NCBI GenBank assembly: GCA_946186205.1
Contig: CAMHMH010000005.1
Coordinates: 62,001 to 126,000, forward strand
DNA: 64,000 nt
Direction: 5' to 3'
DNA from: an uncultured Fretibacterium sp.
GTDB lineage: Bacteria; Synergistota; Synergistia; Synergistales; Aminobacteriaceae
Shown piece by piece: positions 60,057 to 64,000 of this stretch. Under the pieces are notes generated by a model. That model ran no database searches, had not been told where the DNA came from, and saw only the letters and a program-made list of their open reading frames with translations. A program made the translations under genes and the position numbers. How positions within the stretch are numbered: position 1 is the first letter of the stretch; each line of letters begins with the position of its first letter.

Positions 60057-60611
60057 TCAACTCTCTATTGTGATTGAGTTGTTTTTGCTTAACATGAAAT
60101 CGAGGGCTTCTTTCAGTCCGGGCTGATTGTCGGTGTTAGGCTTAAGACCGCAGAGCCTCCATACACGGCCGGAAGTGTCAGCAGCTTTAAGCTCCCGTGC
60201 GCGTTCCGTTACGTTATCCTCAAAAGAATCCTGATACACCCTGCAAATATCCTGATACCTTATAACAGTGCAAAGCCTTCTGCAGAAAATATATTTGTCC
60301 CCCATTCGCATACGGTCTTTCATGAATGATTGCGCCGAAATGAAATCAGCAGCCGCTTCATGATATATGCCGCTGTCCGTGAAAAATTTCGTCATCTTTC
60401 TGTAGTCCCTGAACGAAGATATAGAAAACCACATCATGAACATGCCAACGCACAAAACTATCAGGAACAAATAAATGTCCTCCCCGATGATCATTTTATA
60501 CACAGCACTCCCGGCAACAATCGCTGAAACAACAAATGAAAAAGGCGTGAGCAAAAACATATCGATATATGAAGGACGCACATACTTGATCATTTCATCT
60601 TCAGTATTCAT
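60057..60611 (-). CDS. YcxB-like two-helix membrane protein, tandem copy 2
   Basis: 184 residues. N-terminal pair of membrane helices (about residues 17-38 and 46-64) and a C-terminal cytosolic beta-rich PH-like region with MKDRMRMGDKYIFCRR, then RYQDICRVYQD and NTDNQPGLKEALDFM. No enzymatic motif. It shares these blocks with the gene upstream (60640-61194), both of exactly 184 residues. Function unknown; YcxB-type proteins are generally uncharacterised. Confidence 0.65.
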   Translation of the reverse strand: MNTEDEMIKYVRPSYIDMFLLTPFSFVVSAIVAGSAVYKMIIGEDIYLFLIVLCVGMFMMWFSISSFRDYRKMTKFFTDSGIYHEAAADFISAQSFMKDRMRMGDKYIFCRRLCTVIRYQDICRVYQDSFEDNVTERARELKAADTSGRVWRLCGLKPNTDNQPGLKEALDFMLSKNNSITIES

Positions 60612-60639
60612 TAAGTTCCCTCCCTCTGATGTTACAGGC

Positions 60640-61194
60640 TCAGAAGTCTATCGTTATTCCGCTGTTCCTGCTCGTCATGAAGTCAAGAGCTTCTTTCAGC
60701 CCGGGCTGATTGTCCGTGTTAGTCTCAAGGTTGCAGAGAAACCACACATTACCGTAAATATCAACGGCATTAAGAGTCCGGCTTGTCTTTAGTCCGTTCT
60801 CAATATGATAATCCTGAACCACTTTGCTTATGTCATAATACCTGAGAATGACATACTTCCTTCTGCAGAAAATATATTTATCTCCCATTCTCATACGGTC
60901 ATTCATGAAGGGCTTTGCAGACGTGAAATCAGAAATTGCTTCCTGATATATTCCGTTGTTCCTGAGAAAATTTATCATCCTCCTGTAGCTTAATGACGGC
61001 ACAAACGCGAATCCAATCAGCAATAACCCTACAGGCAAGGCCAATTTTGACACCGGCAAATCAGGATATACAGAAAGTTTCAGCAGACCCGCAACACTCA
61101 GAGCAACCGAGACAGCAAGGCACACAGTCACAAACAGCGTGAGAAAAACCGACGAATAACGTACATACTTCAGCATTTCATCTTCAGGAGTCAT
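60640..61194 (-). CDS. YcxB-like two-helix membrane protein, tandem copy 1
   Basis: 184 residues. Paralogue of the next gene: MNDRMRMGDKYIFCRRKYVILRY and NTDNQPGLKEALDFMTS near-identical, while the membrane helices (about residues 13-35 and 45-65) have diverged freely. Its start overlaps the epimerase gene's stop by one base, so it is expressed with the epimerase and cytidylyltransferase genes. Function unknown. Confidence 0.65.
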   Translation of the reverse strand: MTPEDEMLKYVRYSSVFLTLFVTVCLAVSVALSVAGLLKLSVYPDLPVSKLALPVGLLLIGFAFVPSLSYRRMINFLRNNGIYQEAISDFTSAKPFMNDRMRMGDKYIFCRRKYVILRYYDISKVVQDYHIENGLKTSRTLNAVDIYGNVWFLCNLETNTDNQPGLKEALDFMTSRNSGITIDF

Positions 61195-62273
61195 TAAAGC
61201 ACCTCTCCTCCGAAAATTTTTTCCCTCAGAATTTTTACGGTGTGTGAGAAGCCCTCCTGCGCGTCAAAAAGATTCTTCCATCCGAGAGCCTCAAGTTTTT
61301 TCCCGTCAACTGAAGAATTATTCATAGGGTTGAAAGATTTTCTCTCACTCTCAGAAGCACTTTCACGAATCACCTTAACCCCTCCGAATTTAGCGAGGCT
61401 CTCTGACATTTCGCGTATCGTCATAATCTCGCCGGGAATGTTATAGGCGTTTGAGCTTTCACCGCAGAGAAGTATCTTGATGATCGCCCCGGCGCAGTCA
61501 GGAGAGTAGCACCAGCTCCGCAGTTGGAGTCCGTCAGACTTCATGATGATGTTTTCACGTTTGGCCGCAAGATATGCGAACGCTGAAGATACCTTGCTGT
61601 CTTTTTCCGTTGCTGAAGGCCCGTAGACATGTCCCGGCCTCGCAATGACTGCATCAGCTCCGTATTCTGAAACGTAAGAGGCGCATAAAGTTTCGGCTGC
61701 TCTCTTTGCGACCGGGTAACAGCTTCTCGGACTGAGAATGTCAACATATCCGTAATCATTCTCGGTGAAAGGTGCTGTATTGTTTTCTGACCTTCTGCCG
61801 TAAACCTCGCTGCTTGAAATGTAAAGCACACGTTTTGTTCTGCCTGCTGAAGATTTCAGTATGGCATTGACTCCGATGATGTTCGCGAGCATTGTTTCAA
61901 CTGGTTCTGATGACATTGCCGAAGGATGAGCGTTGCTTGCGCCGTGAATGACATAATCAGCACTGAGTCCCGGAAAATCTGAGCTTGCTGCGTCATACTG
62001 AATGAATGAGAAGTAATCACGCCCGGAAAATTCCCCGAATCTTTCGCGTATCTTTGACTCGTTTCTTCCTGCTGTGATGATTCTGATTGTGTCATGGCCG
62101 GATTCGTTCCATCGTATGAGAATATCGGCGACTGTTGAGCAGATGAGTCCTCCTGCGCCTGTAATGAGCACGGATTTTCCCGCAAGCGTTTCAAGCTCAG
62201 GAAGTGAGGATATTACCGCGTCAATGTCAGAGAGCCACAAGCCCCCCGCGTAAATATTATTTATTTCAGCCAT
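61194..62273 (-). CDS. NAD-dependent nucleotide-sugar epimerase/dehydratase
   Basis: Extended short-chain dehydrogenase of 359 residues. NAD-binding LITGAGGLICSTVADIL (Rossmann GxxGxxG in relaxed form), the catalytic Ser/Tyr/Lys set in LYISSSEVYGRR and SCYPVAKRAAETL, and HVYGPSATEKDSKVSSAFAYL. Probably acts on a UDP- or CDP-linked sugar for surface glycan synthesis; resembles UDP-glucuronate decarboxylase-type proteins. The substrate cannot be deduced. Its start lies 13 bases inside the cytidylyltransferase gene. Confidence 0.82.
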   Translation of the reverse strand: MAEINNIYAGGLWLSDIDAVISSLPELETLAGKSVLITGAGGLICSTVADILIRWNESGHDTIRIITAGRNESKIRERFGEFSGRDYFSFIQYDAASSDFPGLSADYVIHGASNAHPSAMSSEPVETMLANIIGVNAILKSSAGRTKRVLYISSSEVYGRRSENNTAPFTENDYGYVDILSPRSCYPVAKRAAETLCASYVSEYGADAVIARPGHVYGPSATEKDSKVSSAFAYLAAKRENIIMKSDGLQLRSWCYSPDCAGAIIKILLCGESSNAYNIPGEIMTIREMSESLAKFGGVKVIRESASESERKSFNPMNNSSVDGKKLEALGWKNLFDAQEGFSHTVKILREKIFGGEVL

Positions 62274-62980
62274 GAAGCCCGCTCCGTTTTGAGTAACGCC
62301 TTGAATATGTCTATGTCGTCAAGTGTGGTGAGCTTGATATTTTTCTCAGAGCCTGCAGCGAAATACAGCCTTACACCTAAATCAGCCATCATCGTATTTA
62401 CGTATGATGAACCGTGAATCCCGATTCCCTTTTCAAATGCCTCGTGATATTTTTTGTCAAGCAACGAGAATTTATACGCCTGCGGAGTCTGAATGCGCCT
62501 TAAAGTCTCGCGGGGAATATAGCGCATTGTCGAAATCTCATCATCAATGATGAATATTTGCTCATTGTATGGCAGTGATGTTACAGCGTTCCCATACTGG
62601 CGACACTTCACTATGACATCGGACAGGATGCCTTCGTCAACAAGAGGCCGTATTCCGTCATGGATTATTACAATGTCATCCGGGGCGCATTTTCCTTCAA
62701 GGCTGAAGACTCCGTTTCTGATAGACTCCTGCGCGGATCTTCCGCCGTTTACAATATATTTCAACTTTGTTATGCCGAACTGCTTTGCGTAAGCTGACAA
62801 GACATTTTCCCATCCGGCAAGACACACGACGCATACGGCATCAATTTCCGGGTGTTTCTCGAATGCCTCAAGCGTATACACAATAACAGGGCGTTCATAA
62901 ACCGTAAGAAATTGTTTCGGTATGTCCTGGTGCATTCTGTTGCCTGAACCGCCCGCTATAAGTAGTCCTATATTTGCCAT
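62261..62980 (-). CDS. IspD/TarI-type cytidylyltransferase
   Basis: 239 residues. Nucleotide-binding N-terminus IGLLIAGGSGNRMHQDIPKQFL and the domain motifs DGIRPLVDEGIL and RIQTPQAYKF. Either 4-diphosphocytidyl-2C-methyl-D-erythritol synthase (isoprenoid synthesis) or the closely similar D-ribitol-5-phosphate cytidylyltransferase. The overlap with a sugar epimerase gene and absence of ispF or other isoprenoid genes favour an envelope-glycan role (CDP-polyol), but a housekeeping IspD cannot be excluded. Confidence 0.8.
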   Translation of the reverse strand: MANIGLLIAGGSGNRMHQDIPKQFLTVYERPVIVYTLEAFEKHPEIDAVCVVCLAGWENVLSAYAKQFGITKLKYIVNGGRSAQESIRNGVFSLEGKCAPDDIVIIHDGIRPLVDEGILSDVIVKCRQYGNAVTSLPYNEQIFIIDDEISTMRYIPRETLRRIQTPQAYKFSLLDKKYHEAFEKGIGIHGSSYVNTMMADLGVRLYFAAGSEKNIKLTTLDDIDIFKALLKTERASWLK

Positions 62981-63004
62981 AATAACCCTTCTTTCTGTGA
63001 GTAC

Positions 63005-63056
63005 AAAAAAAACCGCGAGGGCTTCACAGCGTCATGACTTGCAAAACCTTCACGGC
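63005..63056 (-). terminator. Terminator of pepA
   Basis: On the minus strand CCGTGAAGG pairs with CCCTCGCGG (one mismatch) around a 25-base loop and is followed by nine T. It lies about 25 bases beyond the pepA stop. Confidence 0.75.
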
Positions 63057-63078
63057 TTCCGAATATCTATTCCCTGCG

Positions 63079-64000
63079 CTAAAGCCTCATGAGATACTCA
63101 AGGCATGTCCTGATTCCGAATGATGTCGCGCCCTTCGAGTAAACGCCGTACTCCTTCTCGCAGAAATCTACCCCGGCAATGTCCATATGCGCCCATGCGA
63201 TTCCGTCAGAAACAAATTCCTTCAGGAACAACGCCGCGAATATAGCTCCGCCGTATCTGTTGCCAGCGTTCACCAAGTCAGCAAACGGAGACTTCAGCGA
63301 CTCGGATATATGCTCATCCTCAAGAGGCATTCTCCAGTAAGGCTCGCCAGTCCGTGATGAAGCGTCAAGAATTTCAGCCGCGAGTCCGTCATCATTCGTG
63401 AAGAGTCCCGCTCTGTATTTCCCAAGCGCAACAGCACAAGCCCCCGTTAATGTGGCCATGTCAATAATCACATCGGGCTTAAGCTCACTAGCAGCACATA
63501 AAGCGTCAGCAAGCACGAGTCTCCCTTCCGCGTCTGTGTTGTTGATCTCTATCGTCTTTCCGTTGCGGGCTGTGATTATGTCATCAGGACGGTACGAACT
63601 CCCCGACGGCATATTCTCAGCGCATGACATGAAGCCGTGAACCTCGACTCCGAGTCCGAGTTCAGCGACTCCCTTCATTATTCCGAGTACGTTGCATGCC
63701 CCGGTCTTGTCGCCCTTCATCGTCAGCATGTAGTTATCCGGCTTGATGTTGAGTCCGCCGCTGTCGAATGTTATTCCCTTCCCGACAAACGCGACTCGTT
63801 TTGACGGTGTTGCTTTTGGTTTGTACGTCAGGTGAATCAGGCGCGGGGGATTCTTTGAGCCGCTCCCGACCGCGAGCAATGCGCCCATCTTTTCAGACGC
63901 GAGTCTCTTTTCGTCCCAAACCTCGCACGTGAGTCCGTATTCATTCGCTAATGCCTGCGCTTTCTCGGCCATTGTTGACGGACATACGGAGCAGCCCGGC
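63079..64000 (-). CDS. pepA: Leucyl aminopeptidase (M17), N-terminus outside window
   Basis: About 307 residues visible. Frame continues past the window edge (the first visible Met, at 63972, is internal: PSTMAEKAQAL is a standard segment of M17 proteins). Two-metal catalytic residues are intact: the Lys and Asp in VGKGITFDSGGLNI, Asp in MKGDKTGAC, and the signature NTDAEGRLVLADAL. It removes N-terminal amino acids from peptides in the cytosol. Family assignment is secure; about 180 N-terminal residues are missing. Confidence 0.93.
   Translation of the reverse strand, partial: PGCSVCPSTMAEKAQALANEYGLTCEVWDEKRLASEKMGALLAVGSGSKNPPRLIHLTYKPKATPSKRVAFVGKGITFDSGGLNIKPDNYMLTMKGDKTGACNVLGIMKGVAELGLGVEVHGFMSCAENMPSGSSYRPDDIITARNGKTIEINNTDAEGRLVLADALCAASELKPDVIIDMATLTGACAVALGKYRAGLFTNDDGLAAEILDASSRTGEPYWRMPLEDEHISESLKSPFADLVNAGNRYGGAIFAALFLKEFVSDGIAWAHMDIAGVDFCEKEYGVYSKGATSFGIRTCLEYLMRL

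Noticed and set aside
1-64000. GAGTC/GACTC excess taken as GANTC (CcrM-type) methylation
   Set aside because: GAATC and GATTC do not seem enriched to the same degree, so a full GANTC target is not supported by what I counted.
1-64000. tRNA, rRNA, CRISPR or prophage features
   Set aside because: No tRNA-like cloverleaf, repeat-spacer array or phage structural gene was recognised on reading both strands.

Overview
The window reads as chromosomal DNA of a diderm, anaerobe-like bacterium, most likely a member of Synergistota. This is inference from gene content: an outer-membrane porin with an N-terminal S-layer homology (SLH) domain, LpxK and LpxB-related lipid A genes, a YjbH/Wza-type exopolysaccharide export pair, a DUF3084 protein, an S55 (SpoIVB-like) protein and a tmk-yaaR-holB-ricT cluster without sporulation genes. 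No rRNA, tRNA, CRISPR array or prophage was recognised. Genes are tightly packed with many 1-4 bp overlaps, and TTG starts are common.

Layout. 1-4.1 kb (minus): polysaccharide export protein with four SLBB domains (cut by the window edge) and a YjbH-like outer-membrane protein. 4.1-6.8 kb (plus): purB-miaB behind a good sigma70-type promoter. 6.8-8.9 kb (minus): cobalamin-type genes (a CobQ lacking its glutaminase domain, a CobD-like enzyme) around an orphan HicB-like gene. 8.9-10.2 kb: a decayed gene for an Ig-repeat surface protein. 10.2-16.1 kb (minus): DUF1015, EamA transporter, DUF3084, rnhA, comF, murJ. 16.2-20.9 kb (plus): comEA-like and comEC-like genes, a RelB/YafQ-type toxin-antitoxin locus broken by a frameshift and an IS1341/IS605-type tnpB element, and a cytidylate-kinase-like gene. 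21-28 kb: a tRNA nucleotidyltransferase homologue with a degenerate active site, mnmE, a secreted FAD protein (minus), ilvB-ilvN. 28.3-30.3 kb (minus): LicD and a secreted coiled-coil protein. 30.5-35.5 kb (plus): LpxB-like, MsbA, and an LpxK fused to a second LpxB-like domain. 35.4-42.4 kb (minus): maf, uppP, RNase J, pbpC and a Na/Pi cotransporter. 42.5-48.3 kb (plus): prfB with its programmed frameshift, an S55-domain protein, tmk, yaaR, holB, ricT. 48.3-52.3 kb (minus): yoeB/dinJ-type toxin-antitoxin, SLH porin with a long leader, Phd/PIN toxin-antitoxin, an ACT protein. 52.4-60 kb (plus): an Mrp/Mbh-type cation/proton antiporter operon interrupted by a Sel1-repeat gene and an AbrB/PIN pair. 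60-64 kb (minus): two tandem paralogous membrane proteins, an epimerase, an IspD/TarI-like cytidylyltransferase and leucyl aminopeptidase (cut by the edge).

Taken together the region serves envelope construction (lipid A, peptidoglycan precursor flipping and recycling, polysaccharide export, SLH porin), DNA uptake (ComEA, ComEC, ComF), tRNA modification and ion homeostasis, with at least five toxin-antitoxin or toxin-antitoxin-like loci, two of them incomplete. The points most worth following are: conserved N-termini of two genes that can only be reached from non-AUG codons (ATC for DUF1015; CTG or ATT for the LpxK fusion); a nucleotidyltransferase that lost its catalytic aspartates; a TnpB with intact catalytic residues but two in-frame TAG codons; the insertion inside the Mrp operon; and a strong excess of the pentamer GAGTC/GACTC in all reading frames.
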